Below, piece by piece: positions 24,881 to 36,815 of a stretch of DNA of 64,000 nucleotides (position 1 is its first letter; the number at the start of each line of letters is the position of its first letter). The translations under genes and the position numbers were made by a program. Under the pieces are notes generated by a model that was not told the DNA's origin, made no database searches, and worked only from the letters and a program-made list of their open reading frames with translations. This DNA comes from Mantis religiosa (lineage: Eukaryota > Arthropoda > Insecta > Mantodea > Mantidae): NCBI GenBank assembly GCA_030765055.1, contig CM060947.1, positions 53,514,591 to 53,578,590 of the forward strand. The letters run 5' to 3'.

Positions 24881-26054
24881 AGTTATATTAAACAGTCAGC
24901 AACCAATTCAAGTAGCTCATTTGTTTATTCAATTTGTCAGCCAACTTAACTGCTATTAACACATCCTTGGATACCCTGAGAGGCAGTTCCCATAGTTCAC
25001 CACTATAGCTGACGCCAGTAGATTCTTCAAAGACATAACACAACAGAAGTGTCGCACAGTGAGAAGAAACTTACCAACCTTTATCTTAATAACAAAGTCC
25101 TCAAACTTTTAACTTCCAGGTGTCGAGGTACATTTACCGCACGTTAACTGCAGAGGAAAATGAGTAATTATACAGTGAAGTATATCAAAGTAAGGAATAA
25201 TGATAAAATAAGAGACCGGAGAAAGAAAAACAGATATGAAGAGTAAATAAACAGAATATTTTGTGCATATGCATGCAGGAGTGAGTGCTGTAAAGGGCCA
25301 AATTCCTACAGGAAGCTGACTAACAGAAAAAGTTAATTAACAACCGCACTACACAGGGTAGCTGGAAAACTCCAGCACGGAGTACAGGGCTTAGGACGAA
25401 CAGTGACTGGTGACAGTAACATAACTAATACTGGTAAAGGGGCATAGAGAGGGTTGGGAAGCTTTGCCTGAGAAAAATCAATGAATTATTTTGTTTTCAT
25501 ATACAATAGTCTATAATACAACAAAAGAAAGTGCATACTGACATTTATATTAATAGCCTCTGAAGTATTCTTCGAAAATCTAGAGTTTTAACCAGATTAA
25601 TGAACTTTTAAATATTCTTTTTTGATGACATTATATTCCAAATGCTTGAAAGCTTGTGATCCTATTACAATATTATTTGCAAATTTGATTTGTATCAACA
25701 TTTACGGTAAACAATGTAACTAGATATAAGAATAAACTTATTTAAATATATGTGAATATGTCGTTGACATACAACAACAGAATTTATATTGCGTTTGCTA
25801 TTCATCTATAATGCAGTGAAAGTATCACATTCGCTCAAAAATTGTATATCGAGATTTACGTTTTGAGAACTCAAAACATTTTGAGAATTTATAGAAAACA
25901 AGATTCTATGAGTATATGATTATCTCTGGCCAGCATTGCTAAAAATGACAACACTGTGATATATCAAACTTGGTATGTGTTTACGTTCAGTGGTTTTCAA
26001 AAATCCGACAAGAAGATATTCAAAATGTACTATTGCAAACTATACTTATACATC
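24881..26054. other. AT-rich non-coding stretch
   Basis: Nothing recognised. Confidence 0.45.
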
Positions 26055-26550
26055 AACCGAGCGGAATAGTGCAAGTGGCTTCGTCTGTGGTTGGCATTAG
26101 TGAGATCTCGATTTGATTCCCATGGTTTTTTTCGGGGATTTTCTTGGGTCACTAGGCGAATGCTGGGTACATTAGTTACATCTCAAAAATGTTTTGTCAC
26201 ACCATTTAATTTCGATTATAATTTCACATCATCTCTCATTTGGTGGTCTATTTCAGGGTAGAAGTAATGGTGGGTGTCTTGGCGTTGCATGGCAGGATAA
26301 TATGCTCTTAGGAAAACTTCCATCTCCGGTGTCCGAGCGGGCCTGGTGGTCTGCTTCAGAGCCTAAGTGGGTAGGATGCCGGGGAGCTTCAAAATGATAA
26401 ATGGTATGGACCCGGTCCTTTGTACTGTCATGAATCCTGCGCTCTGTCTCCTCTCGCCTCATCCTTCCTCCCGGAGGTGCCATAGGTACAATAGATTAAG
26501 TCTGTTTGACGTGTGGAATTCACTCCGTAGCATTCTATTCTATTCTATCC
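26055..26550 (+). mobile_element. SINE-C copy with (ATTCT)n tail
   Basis: Same body as the 4.6-kb copy: a decayed tRNA head, GGCGAATGCTGGGTA, the middle containing TGGGTAGGATGCCGGGGAG, and CCTTCCTCCCGGAGGT near the 3' end. It ends in about four copies of a 5-mer (CATTCTATTCTATTCTATCC, 26531-26550), which may be this family's tail. Confidence 0.8.
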
Positions 26551-26647
26551 TACATAAAACAATTATCGAAACTTCTGATTTTCTAAAAAATATGTCAAAA
26601 GACTTTAATTCAATGTGTCTACCTCTGTGTCTCACATTCGATTATCG

Positions 26648-26807
26648 ATTAGGGTGAGTTAGTTGTCTGGAAATTTTTTTCGGTGCTTTCCCTTATACTT
26701 ATCTGGTAACCCTAAGCTCTATGGACCATGAGCTCATTTGAACATCATTTCATGCATTTTATTCATCGCACAATATAATTTACGTTGAAGGACATTAATT
26801 ACAACAA
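26648..26807 (+). mobile_element. SINE-B, 5'-truncated
   Basis: Starts inside the body at AGGGTGAGTTAG and runs to the 3' end with a short ACAACA tail. The tRNA head is missing, a common outcome of incomplete reverse transcription. Confidence 0.78.
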
Positions 26808-28431
26808 AGGAGTCCCATATGTTCAAAATATATTCATTAAAAACGAAGTGTATGCAGTTATTTTTCTGCGAATAAGCTCCCCCAATTAAAGTTTTGAAAC
26901 AATGTCGTCATGCTTACTGTCTCTTTCTCTTTATATCGCTGTCTCTCTCTTACCTATACTAAGAAAACGGAATGTTAAAGCTGTCACAAACTGGTTATTA
27001 TTAAAACATTTGACTATCGTTTTGAAGCTGGTGTATTCCCACATTCTCATAGTAGCTATGAGCAAATGTCTAATAAAACAGTTTCTGCAAATGTCTTCCT
27101 CGACTGACAAGAAGTAACTTTAAGAACAGGCGTTTGTAAGAATACTTTACACAAGAATGTGCAGAGAAAGCCATGCAAATACAACAATGGTAGCAGCACG
27201 AAGGAAACAGCCACACAATTAGAAAGTATAATGAAAATTTAAGGGAAGTAAAATTAATGTTGGCCATCATGTACTTCGCCATGTATGTTTTAATAAAGCT
27301 ATGTCCGATAGGGAGTAGCACGTCACCTGTTGGGAATTCTGGAACAGTGCGCGTTTGTGTCTCTCTTAGAAACTTCAGAGAAAGCTTTTGGTTTGTGACT
27401 TGCGGGAAACGTGACAAGAAAACTTAGTGACTCGGGGAAGAACAGAACCATCCCATTTGCATCGCCCATCCAACCGGAAGTAAGTGTTTTTACTGCAACT
27501 TCCTACTTTCTGGAGGTAGGTAAGTACAACTTACCGTAGTCAAAAGAAACTTGGGTATGTTGGGTAACACTTTTAACATAAATATAAAAACTGTGGGTTT
27601 GATGGCATTACAATACATTATAAAATGGTAAAAACAGAGTATTATATTCATACGACTTTCCAATTGCCTAGAGTATCTGCATTTCATTAAATACCTAAAC
27701 TAACAAAGGCAATTAACCAAATTTGATAACTAAGTTAGTCATCCTTCCAAGATACGAAAGAAAAATTGTTCAATAAATTATCCCACCCAAGTAGTACTAA
27801 CATAAAACATTTCTTTAAATGTTTTCAGAAAAGGTTCAAACAACTTGGACTAAGTTTAAATATGATAAGACATTTCTAACACAACTTAACTTTCCATGTT
27901 GAAATTTCTATGGATAATCTCAGAAGCTCTCAGTGACTTAAGGAAATGTACTCCCGAAATAAACTGACATCAAGAAATTTTGTTTTTACCTCATCTTATG
28001 CTACTTGTTGAAAGGATAAACTCGAAAACGAATATTGCACTGTAGATTTCAGTTGGTTATGAACTCGTCTGTTGACGCAAAGGCCGTGGGATCAAATATA
28101 GCCCAAGCAAAGGTATATAAATTTACTTAAAAGTGACAGGTCCATGTCAGTAGAGTTACTGTCCTATAAAACAACTCCTCAGGGGTGAAAATCCGTCACA
28201 CCTGCGACGTTGATTTCATCTTGGCAATTTATATCATCGTTAACAAACCAAATATTTATTTTATTTTTTAAAAACGAATAGTTACTTGAATACCAAGCTC
28301 TTTAATTTAGCAGCATCTAATAATGTGACATGGAGGCTCTCAGAAAATGCCCCTACTCCATTCTGTCCTTTATAAGGAAACATTTTTCGTCGCTCAGTAA
28401 ATCGGAAATGTGTACGTGCATCACCTTCAAT
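26808..28431. other. Non-coding stretch
   Basis: No recognised gene. The 115-codon minus-strand frame at 27070-27417 contains a hydrophobic run (about residues 56-77) but no recognisable family, and I do not call it a gene. Confidence 0.4.
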
Positions 28432-28751
28432 GACAGGGCGGGATGGCTCAGGCAGTTTCGTCTATGGCCCACATCTGGGTGGACCGGGTTTGATTCCGTT
28501 GCTGACCTACCTGACCCAAGGGCTTTATGGATTTTCATGGTTCACCAGGCGAATGCTGGGTAGGTTGATTATATTCCCCGAATTGTCTGTCACTCCATTT
28601 CTTCTCCATTATCATTACAACTTCATCTCACATCTGATGGTCTCTTTCAGAGAATAGGTATTGGCGTTGCATGGTAGGAAGATATTCTACTCACAAAAGT
28701 CTGCTCATCCGGTAGGACGGTCTCCGGTTTCAAACCGGCCTGGTGGGCCAT
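28432..28751 (+). mobile_element. SINE-C, 5' part (split copy)
   Basis: tRNA head with an A box in GATGGCTCAGGCAG and a B box GGTTTGATTCC, then the family C body as far as CCGGCCTGGTGGGCCATTTC. The copy then stops at TTCCGG, where the GC-rich tandem units begin. Its 3' part resumes at 29781. Confidence 0.82.
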
Positions 28752-29784
28752 TTCCGGATTACACCCGTAGGGGAGGGAGTCCGTCTCCTTCAGCTGCTGA
28801 GCTGCGGGCGCTGCGGACCCTTAGCACTCGTGGTACTTCTGACGTTACACGAGGAACCTCGGGACGAACATTCGAGCCCCTCCCTGATTGGGGGCTGTTC
28901 GGATTGGGTTGGACTCGAGGGGGAAGTGTGTTCCCGACACCCGTGGGAGATCGCGTACCCCTGGCCAGGCTACGGCCGCCCGGAGGGGGTAGAGGGTTGC
29001 CTAACAAGTCCCGGGTACTAGCCTGCAGAGCTAGTAGGTGTGCTAGATCACCAAGCGGCCCCACCGGGGTTTTCGGTAGTCTTCCCTGCCGGGTTGTCGC
29101 GCGTAAGTGGCGTATCCACTTCCACCCGTCTTGATTTTCGAGTCGATGAGGGGGCTCTTTAGACTCAAGATATTGCCCTATGGAAAGAGCCCCGGAGCTT
29201 CGGCTCCCGGTTAGATAGGAGGCCTAATCCTTGGTCCTACGAGTCCAGGACTAATGGGAGTAGAACATCTGCACCTAACCTAACTTCCGGGGCACCCCCG
29301 TAGGGTAGGGGATCATCTGCTGTGGTGCGAGCGCTGCGGACCCCAAGCACTTATGGTACCTCTGACGTTACTAGAGGAACCTCGAGCCCAACATTCGAGC
29401 CCCTCCCTGATTGGGAGCTTTTAGGATTGGGTTGGACTCGGCGGGAAGTGTGTTCCCGTTACCCGCGGAAAATCGGGTACCTCAGGCCAGACCTCGGCCA
29501 CCCGAAGGGGGCAGAGGGTTTCCTAGAAAGTTCTGGATAGTAGCCTGTAGAGCTAATAGAAGGTGTGCTGGATCACCAGGTGAGGTTATTCGGTAGTCTT
29601 CCCTGCGGGGTTGACGCGCGTAAGTGGCGTATCCACTTCCACCCGTCTTGACGTTGTCGATGGGGGGCTTTTTAGACTCAAGGTACTGCCCCTAGGAAAG
29701 AACCTCGGAGCTTTCCATCACTCCCGGTTTGACAGAGGCCGGAGTCTTCGCAATTTCGGGTAAACCTTATGACCATAATTTCCG
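28752..29784 (+). repeat. Two tandem GC-rich units of about 0.5 kb
   Basis: Units start at TTCCGG (28752) and TTCCGGGGCACCCCCGTAGG (29285); the third TTCCGG (29780) marks the exit. Internal landmarks repeat at a spacing of 523 bp (for example GCTGCGGACCC at about 28810 and 29333). The block is much richer in GC than its surroundings. Shared blocks include CTGACGTTA, TTCGAGCCCCTCCCTGATTG, GATTGGGTTGGACTCG, GTAAGTGGCGTATCCACTTC and AGACTCAAG. Both units keep a similar peptide in one frame (TSDVTRGTS, FEPLPDW, GLGWTR), but stops break it. I do not recognise the unit. It could be promoter monomers of a LINE, a satellite, or a non-autonomous element. Confidence 0.85.
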
Positions 29785-29945
29785 GGGCACAGTAGGTGGG
29801 ATGGCCTGCCGGGGAGTTTCCAACTGATAAATTCGGACCATTGTCGTGGGGCCTTCTGAAGGCAGCCCTCTGTCACCTCTCGTCTTATTCTTCCTCCCGG
29901 AGGTGTCTATAGGTACAATAGACCGAGTTAGGATCACCGTACCTA
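29781..29945 (+). mobile_element. SINE-C, 3' part (split copy)
   Basis: After the GC-rich block, family C sequence resumes (GGGATGGCCTGCCGGGGAG, CTTCCTCCCGGAGGTG, AGGTACAATAGA). This shows that the tandem units lie inside one SINE-C. A TTCCGG at each junction is either a short target duplication or unit-edge homology. Confidence 0.78.
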
Positions 29946-31026
29946 ATTCCTTCAGTAGCTTAGTCCAGTCATCACCTCAAACGGGTGCAAGTATTAAAAT
30001 AGTGGGTTTTGGAGTCAAGAGGAATTCAGTGGTACATATCTGCGCTAGTTTCATATGTTCCATATCATGTAGCTTGTTCACTGATGAAACTGAGTATATT
30101 CGAGGTAAAGACATAGATGATTCTATGAAAATGTTCCTAAAGTACGACAGAAGTTCTGTCTATAGGTTTGGGGCGAAATCATTGATGATGTTTTTGGTAA
30201 CTCTCTTTTCTCCGCGCCTGAATTTAGAGAAACATCTTTGCTTCTCAGAGATGAATTTTACTATGTGATAGTGCGGTAACACGTTTCATTCGGATAATAA
30301 ATCATCTTGAAATGATATCGCCACAGATGGATTGGTCCAAGGAGATTCATTGCATCACTCAATTGAGTATTTCTTCATGTAGTGACATTTTAAGTGCCTG
30401 ACTTATGTTAATCCTGTATCAAATATTAATACCCTGAAAGAGTATATCAACCTTGGTTTGAGTTTGAAGTGCCTGTCCGAAACATTTTAAACAAATGCGC
30501 TATTAAAATCTCATTGTTATTCATATCAATAACTGCTCTCCGATACCACTCTGACAAGATACTTGGCCGGAAGCTAAATAGAGTAATTAAACGAATAGCC
30601 GAACCATAACAAAGAAGGCAAGTATATCTCGAGTGCGTTAGGGTACCACGATGCATGTGGTAAGGAGGTTTATCTAGTAGACTGTACTTGCCCTCAATAA
30701 TTCAGCAACAGCTGAGGATGTCTCGAGGGGTCAATCAGTGTAATAGAAAATAAGGCAATGGCAGGCAGGCGTGGGAGTGATGGTGCAGGCTAATGGAAGA
30801 TGTGTACCCGGTCATTGTCCGTTCCTCGTATTGATTACATCATTTTCCTCCCCTACTACTACTGCCAGCTAAACTCCTAGTTTTGGCACACCACGTCTTT
30901 TCCAATTCTGCTGCTTCCTTTACAGTTATCACTGGGAACGTTCATACGTCAGTGAGGCTCTTGATAACATTGGGATAGTAGGTCAGCACATTCCTTAAAA
31001 TGGTCGATATTTAATAATCTTATGTG
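29946..31026. other. Non-coding stretch
   Basis: No gene recognised. The 140-codon frame at 29846-30268 begins inside SINE-C sequence and has no recognisable domain. Confidence 0.45.
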
Positions 31027-31478
31027 TGAAAGGGTAGAGCTATACTGAAAAATTCAATGCCATAGCCGGGATTTGAACCACGGATCTTTTGGTCTCCGTC
31101 CAGCCGCTCTAAACCATTGAGCTACTATGGTAAACGTGCCAACATGACATTAAATTCTCCAACTGACTCGTGTTTACCCCGGTAAAGCACTAGAAGTTCT
31201 CATAAACACATGAGACAACTACCTTAATGACGACTTACTATGCTGTAAGTACTTTAAGGCCCGGGCTTTATATTTCGGACCAATATTAGGTACAATTAAT
31301 GGAAATTAACTGTTCTTTCACGCCAGCCGTGTGTAGGACGCAGTACGAAAGGATAGAGCGGGACTGAAAAATTCAATGTCATAGTCGGGATTTGAACCAC
31401 GCATCTTCTGGTCTCCGTCCAGCCACTCTAAACCATTGAGCTACTATGACCAACGTGCCAACATGATATTCAATTCCA
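31027..31478 (-). mobile_element. SINE-A head-to-tail dimer
   Basis: Two minus-strand units in tandem. The first (31027-31290) lacks its outermost 3' tail. The second (31291-31478) starts with the family 3' terminus, seen on the plus strand as ATTAATGGAAATTAAC, and stops soon after the tRNA-like part. In each, the minus strand shows TAGCTCAATGG (A box) and GGTTCAAATCCCG or a variant (B box). The first unit also has the leader of about 160 bases upstream of the tRNA part. Confidence 0.85.
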
Positions 31479-31658
31479 TTATTATTAAAAAGATTTTGTT
31501 CTTCTGCTTATGGAAGTCGTAAGACGTGTATTTGTCTATCCGAGTGTGTGCAGAAACAATTTTGTGTGAATCAAAGATGCATAAGTACGTGTGCGCAAGA
31601 AAAGAAATAGTTCACCGTGGAATCTGCCGCTGGTTGTAAAAAGACTACATTAATAATG

Positions 31659-31842
31659 GAAAGGTAGAGTCAGACTGAAAAATTCAATGCCATAGCCGGG
31701 ATTTGAACTGCGGATCTTCTGGTCTCCGTCCAGCCACTCTAACCATTGAGCTATTATGGCCAACGTGCCGATATGACATTAAATTCTCCAACAGACTCAT
31801 ATTTTCCCCGGTAAACCACTTAGGAGTTCTCATAGACACATT
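31659..31842 (-). mobile_element. SINE-A, single truncated unit
   Basis: Minus-strand copy with tail, tRNA-like part (GGCCATAATAGCTCAATGG through GTTCAAATCCCGGCTATGG) and the start of the leader. It lies about 180 bases from the dimer at 31.0-31.5 kb in the same orientation. Confidence 0.83.
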
Positions 31843-32459
31843 GGAATTTTCAAATAATTTAACATTGTTTATGAGGAATTAAATATCCATGTTTGAACAA
31901 GATAGGTATTATTCATTTTTTAAAGATAGTAATACCATCTTTATCAGGCCCGTTACCACGACCCTGGGAAATAAAAAGATCTCATTGCTCAACAATTACA
32001 GATGCACCTAATTATCCAGAATTGCAGGAGAAACTTCTGAATTTCTTCAAGTTCTTCACCAAAGGTGAGAAATTAATCTGCATACACCAGCATTTCATCA
32101 TAATCATCCTAAAATTACGTTACAGACTAAAAGTAGAAATGATGGATCAAGTATGAAGTATGGGATATCGTGGAAAACATCGTGTATCAGGATCGAGTAT
32201 GAAGAAAAACATTTCTCGACCCATTTCTAGTTGCCACACATACATTTCTGACCAAATCCTTCCGGCCAAAGTACCCTTATCACGGAAGGTTTCTTTTCTA
32301 TTTTTTTTTTTTATTTTTTATGAATAATGGCTGGAATTATTTTGATTAAATTACGTATGTTTACGATATTTCCATGGAAGATAGAAATATCTGATAACAG
32401 TCTCAGACATTATCTTAATTCTGGATGGTATCTAATTCGAGGTTATCTACCAGGGCAAT
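31843..32459. other. Non-coding stretch
   Basis: Nothing recognised apart from a poly-T run at about 32301-32313. Confidence 0.45.
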
Positions 32460-33480
32460 CCACCACAAAGAGTGAAGCCTGGCCCACCCTCTAATGACCA
32501 GGGAATTACCGAGCTGTCCCAAAAGGGCACCAGGCGCCTACGTGGGGCTTTCCATAGGGCAAGACCCAGAGACTAACAAGCCCCCCATCTTGTCCTGTGA
32601 ACTCAAGACGGGATGGAAGTGGTTACGCCACATACGCGCGCCAACCCCAAAGGGGAACGCTAACGATTAACCTCGGTAGGGCCGCCTGGTGATCTAACAC
32701 ATTTTACTAGCTATGCTGGCTAGTACGCGGGAATATATGGCTTCCCTCAATCCCGTCCGGAGACGTACCCTATCACCCACGGGTATCGGGAAACACTGCC
32801 TCCTCGAGTCCAACCCAATCCGAACAACTGGCATTCAGGGAGGGGCTCGAATGGTCGTCCCAAGTTTCCTCTAGTAACGTCAGAGGTACCACGTGTGCTG
32901 GAGTCCACAGCGCCCGCACCACGGCAGCTGAAGGGGATGGATCTCCTCCCCTACAGTTGAGTCCAGAGGGTCTACTCCCATCAGACCTGGACCCATAGGA
33001 CCAATATCCGGGCCTCTTAAAACCAGGGAGTTATCCGAGATGTCACAAAGGGCGCTCGACGTCCTCCGTGGGGCTTTCCATAGGGCAAGACCTGGGTGAC
33101 AAATAAGGCCCCCACCATCTGGTCCAAGGACACAAGACGGGATAGAAGTGGATACGCCACTTACGCGCGCCAACCCCAAAGGGAAGGCTAACGATTAACC
33201 TCGGTAGGGCCGTCCGGTGATCTAGCACACCTTCTACTAGCTATGCAGGCTAGTACGCGGGAACATATCGCTTCCCTCAATCCCATCCGAAGACGTAGCC
33301 GATCACCCACGGTTATCGGGAACAACTGCCTCCTCGAGTCCAACCCAATCCGAACAATTCACAATCAGGAAGGGGCTCGAATGTTCGGCCCAAGGTTCCT
33401 CTAGTAACGTCAGAGGTAACACGTGAGCTAGGGTGCGCAGCGTCCGCAGCTGATGGGGATGGATCCCTACCCTTACGGGA
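32460..33480 (-). repeat. Two tandem GC-rich units, inverted relative to 28.8-29.8 kb
   Basis: Reverse-oriented, diverged copies of the same 0.5-kb unit. Landmarks recur 529 bp apart (GGATGGAAGT at 32611 and GGATAGAAGT at 33140). Shared blocks, here reversed, include CGAGTCCAACCCAATCCGAA, AGGGGCTCGAATG and CTAGTAACGTCAGAGGTA. This block is not visibly embedded in SINE-C, so the unit seems able to occur on its own. Open frames over it are shadows. Confidence 0.85.
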
Positions 33481-35897
33481 ACCGTAAGAAATATAACTAT
33501 AAACGCAATCTTACTGCATAAAAATGTGATAATTAATGTTAAAACCTTTTTTCATACAATTAGCCATTTCTTAATTATTCTTTGTTATTGAGTTGAATTT
33601 TTAATACTTACAGTTTTCTCAAATGGGAAGTCGTTCATTATTTTCCACCTGTTTACGCAGATAGGATGAAATCTGTAAGTCATCACACGGCGATCTGCTC
33701 TTAATGGCATTCGATTATCGCTTAAGGCCTATTGCATTCCCCTATTCTCACTGTATAATCCATTTCATAATTAGACCGACATTGCTGCTACGGTGTTCAC
33801 AGGAGCAAAGCGATACGCGTTCCTATTATGTAATTTACTCTACATGGGGAAATAGCCTGATGTCTCCGATTGGTTAAATTAGATGTGAATCGATTACTAC
33901 TGTGTGGAAGCGGGATAACAACGAACTTTACCTGAGCCAATGAAGGAGGCGGCTACCCCGCTTCTTGATTCATATCTTAGAACACTTTTCAGTTGAAATG
34001 ATTATGTTTGATTCATATTTACAATTGCCAGGGTGTGGACATCTGCATTTGTTTTCTTTTTATAGTTTTTATAAAAACAATGCTACCCTTGCGACTATAT
34101 AGATCATTTTTGTAAACAAATTCTAGGTGCATATACGTTACTTGTTACTTCCTGAAGAAGCAGGACACAATAATTGTTTTTTAATTGTTTTGTTAGTGAA
34201 GTGACGTACTGTTCGTCCCAAGAAGAATCTCTACAAAGGCAACACCGGAACGCAGATAGCCATCTCCAAGCACCGAGCCGAGTCTGCCGAGGAGGTCGTT
34301 AGCTGAAACCGACCGCTGGGAGGTGAATTTCCGTTTCCGGAAACAAGGAAATGGCGAGGGCTTGTTCTGTTATGACTCACACGGGCCAGGGGTGTACACC
34401 TTCCATTCCATTACTGCTTGGCCTTATAAATCACACATCAAAACCACGTTTAAGTAAATGAGGATTTCTAGAAATTTGGAAAACTGTTCTATGTTGCAAA
34501 GTAGTCTGTCTGAGCCGTAGGAAACGAGTTCAAAACTCGTTTGAGGAGAATTATCTGTGTAGGACTCGGCAAATTGCAATAAATAATTTCTATCAGTGCA
34601 TAATATAAGAATATACATATATCAGTGGACAAGAGTCAATAGCAAGGTAACTTACGAGTTGAGGCAAAGTAATTAGAAGCCGGAGTAGCTATTATAAGCA
34701 GGTGTTTGGTGAACCCAGGTCAATAAGAAATTCCTTAGCTCACGTTTCAAGTAGCTAGAATGTGGTACGTTAAGAAATCAGAGTGACATACACCAATTCT
34801 GAAAATAGAACCGGAAAGGGAGGGACTTGTGTCCATAAAAGAGTGCGAATTTCTAAAATTCTTTACATATTGCTCAAGTATTTTACTGTATACTCGATTA
34901 TCAATGCTTCCAATGTTAGGTTAACAGTTATTTTAAATCGTTAAATACTTCAGAAATTATCAGATGCAATGTTAGAATATTAAACTTTCTAGTGCTAAAA
35001 TTCAAAAGTAGTTAAAGTCTACATCCGTAAATGGTTCATTTATTAGTCTATATTAAATTTATCCCCAATTTAGCTGGAGCTGTTTGCACCTATTCAGCAT
35101 GGTATGAGAAAAGATCACGGAGACCTTACAGTCCCAGGCCTACACTGATAAACTCGTTTGCCCGTGGAAGTAACATTTAGTTATAAACTTAAGGGGAAGG
35201 TACCAAATCATAATACAATTTTTAAGAACAGCTCACTATATACTGGCGGCTGTGTTTATGTAGTATTTGCAACTAACACAAAAAAGTGATATTAGGGTGA
35301 CATCATATTCAAGAGTCTGGAATTGAAATCCCGCGTAGGGTCATTATTGGTGTCCTCGGCGTTTTTGCTTATCTAAATGTCAGAAGGCATATGTCATAAC
35401 TAAGCTCTAGGCCCCTTTTGATATTATTTCAATTCCTTCATTCAGTTACCATGCGATATGATCTACTCAACTTAAACTTCAAGGGGAAACAAAGTAAAGG
35501 AATACGAAAGTCAGAAAAAGAAACACTGAATTATGTAATAAAATCCAAAGCAATAACAAAATATATTGATGCTGACCAATGGTCACACTTCCAAAAACAA
35601 AGCTGACGTAATAAGCTTAAAGTTTTTTGGCCACTAAGTTACTTGCCATTTATTGACTTTTAATCATTATAGAAAATTATATAAAAGTTATTCGAATCAA
35701 AGAACACTTTAGAGGCCATTCACAATAAACTGAAGTGAAATATTTTTTCACATATGTAGATATTTTAAATATGTGGTATTGTGGCCAAAACCTTCAGAGG
35801 AATGTTTGTGATAATATAAAACAAAGAAATATTTTCAATGTGTTGGAATTTATGACACAACCTTGAGAAAGAAGTCTGTCATTCCAGGGTTAATTCG

Positions 35898-35900
<3 letters not shown>
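33481..35900. other. Non-coding stretch
   Basis: No gene or repeat family recognised. A perfect small hairpin (AAACGAGTT, loop CAA, AACTCGTTT) lies near 34527. Confidence 0.4.

Positions 35901-35971
<71 letters not shown>
35901..35971. repeat. (AC)n microsatellite, about 35 units
   Basis: Uninterrupted AC dinucleotides over about 70 bases. Confidence 0.97.
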
Positions 35972-35972
<1 letters not shown>

Positions 35973-36338
35973 CATGAAAGTGTGTAGTTTTGATGTGGTA
36001 TCTGAGTGGAATGGAAGTTTAGTTTTGCCTATGTAAACTGTATTTAAGAAAATTGTAACTACAACCATGAATAAAATTAACTATGTAATGGAACGTTCAG
36101 AACTCGGATCATTTGTTTTTACTACCTCCAAACAGAACGGGTGAGGCGAAAGAACACGAAATGGCTATACCTAGAGAGTCAGCAGAGATGCGCTGAGGAC
36201 TCGAACGATTGCTAGCTTCATAACCTGGTCACACTGGCAAACTGCTCAGGGGGAGCTTCCCTCTGGCGGAGTCGAGAATAGCTCGACCTACCTGAGGCGG
36301 CCAGCTGTCAGGTCTAAGAAGAACTTCAAAGCCAGCGA
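35972..36338. other. Non-coding stretch
   Basis: Nothing recognised. Confidence 0.45.
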
Positions 36339-36815
36339 GCATTTATGAAATAGAAATTAATTGTTCTGTCACATTAGCCGTGTGTAGGACGCACTACGAA
36401 AGGGTAGACCCAGACTGAAAAATTCAATGCCGTGACCGGGATTTGAACCACGGTTCTTCTGGTATCCGTACAGCCGCTCTAAACCATTAAGCTACTACGA
36501 CCAACGTGCCGACATGACATTAAATTCTCCAGCTGACTCATGTTTTTCACGGTAAACCACTAGAAGTTCTCATAAACACATGAGACAACTACCTTAATGG
36601 CGACTTACTATGCTGTAAGTACTTTAAGGCTCAGGCTTTATAATTCAGACCACTATTAAGTACAATTAATAGAAATTAATTGTTCTTTCACACTAGCCGT
36701 GTGTAGGACGCATTACGAAAGGGTAGCGCCAGATTAAAAAATTCAATGCCATAGCCGGAATTTGGACCACAGAAGATCCGTGGTTCAAATCCCGACTATG
36801 GCATTTATGAAATAG
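36339..36815 (-). mobile_element. SINE-A dimer with inverted end, 15-bp TSD
   Basis: The composite (36354-36800) is flanked by perfect 15-bp direct repeats GCATTTATGAAATAG (36339-36353, 36801-36815). It consists of one complete minus-strand unit of about 313 bp, then the first 105 bp or so of a second minus-strand unit up to the B box, then a 30-bp plus-strand piece (AAGATCCGTGGTTCAAATCC onward). The last two pieces form a hairpin. The single TSD implies that the whole dimer, including the inverted end, arrived in one event or that the inversion was made during insertion. Confidence 0.9.

Noticed and set aside
27070..27417. 115-codon minus-strand frame with a hydrophobic stretch
   Set aside because: The hydrophobic run includes many Cys/His residues and no family signature; no evidence of transcription.
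28661..29134. 157-codon frame over the first GC-rich unit
   Set aside because: High GC suppresses stop codons, and overlapping frames are open on both strands. The partial conservation in the second unit is noted under findings but does not make a gene.
29846..30268. 140-codon plus-strand frame
   Set aside because: Starts inside the 3' part of SINE-C and then enters unrelated AT-rich DNA, so it is a chance fusion.
31027..31842. CRISPR-like regularly spaced repeats
   Set aside because: The repeats are SINE-A units of 180-320 bp, not 24-40-bp repeats with spacers, in an animal genome.
35850..36068. 72-codon frame through the (AC)n tract
   Set aside because: A Cys-Val repeat encoded by a dinucleotide microsatellite, not a protein.
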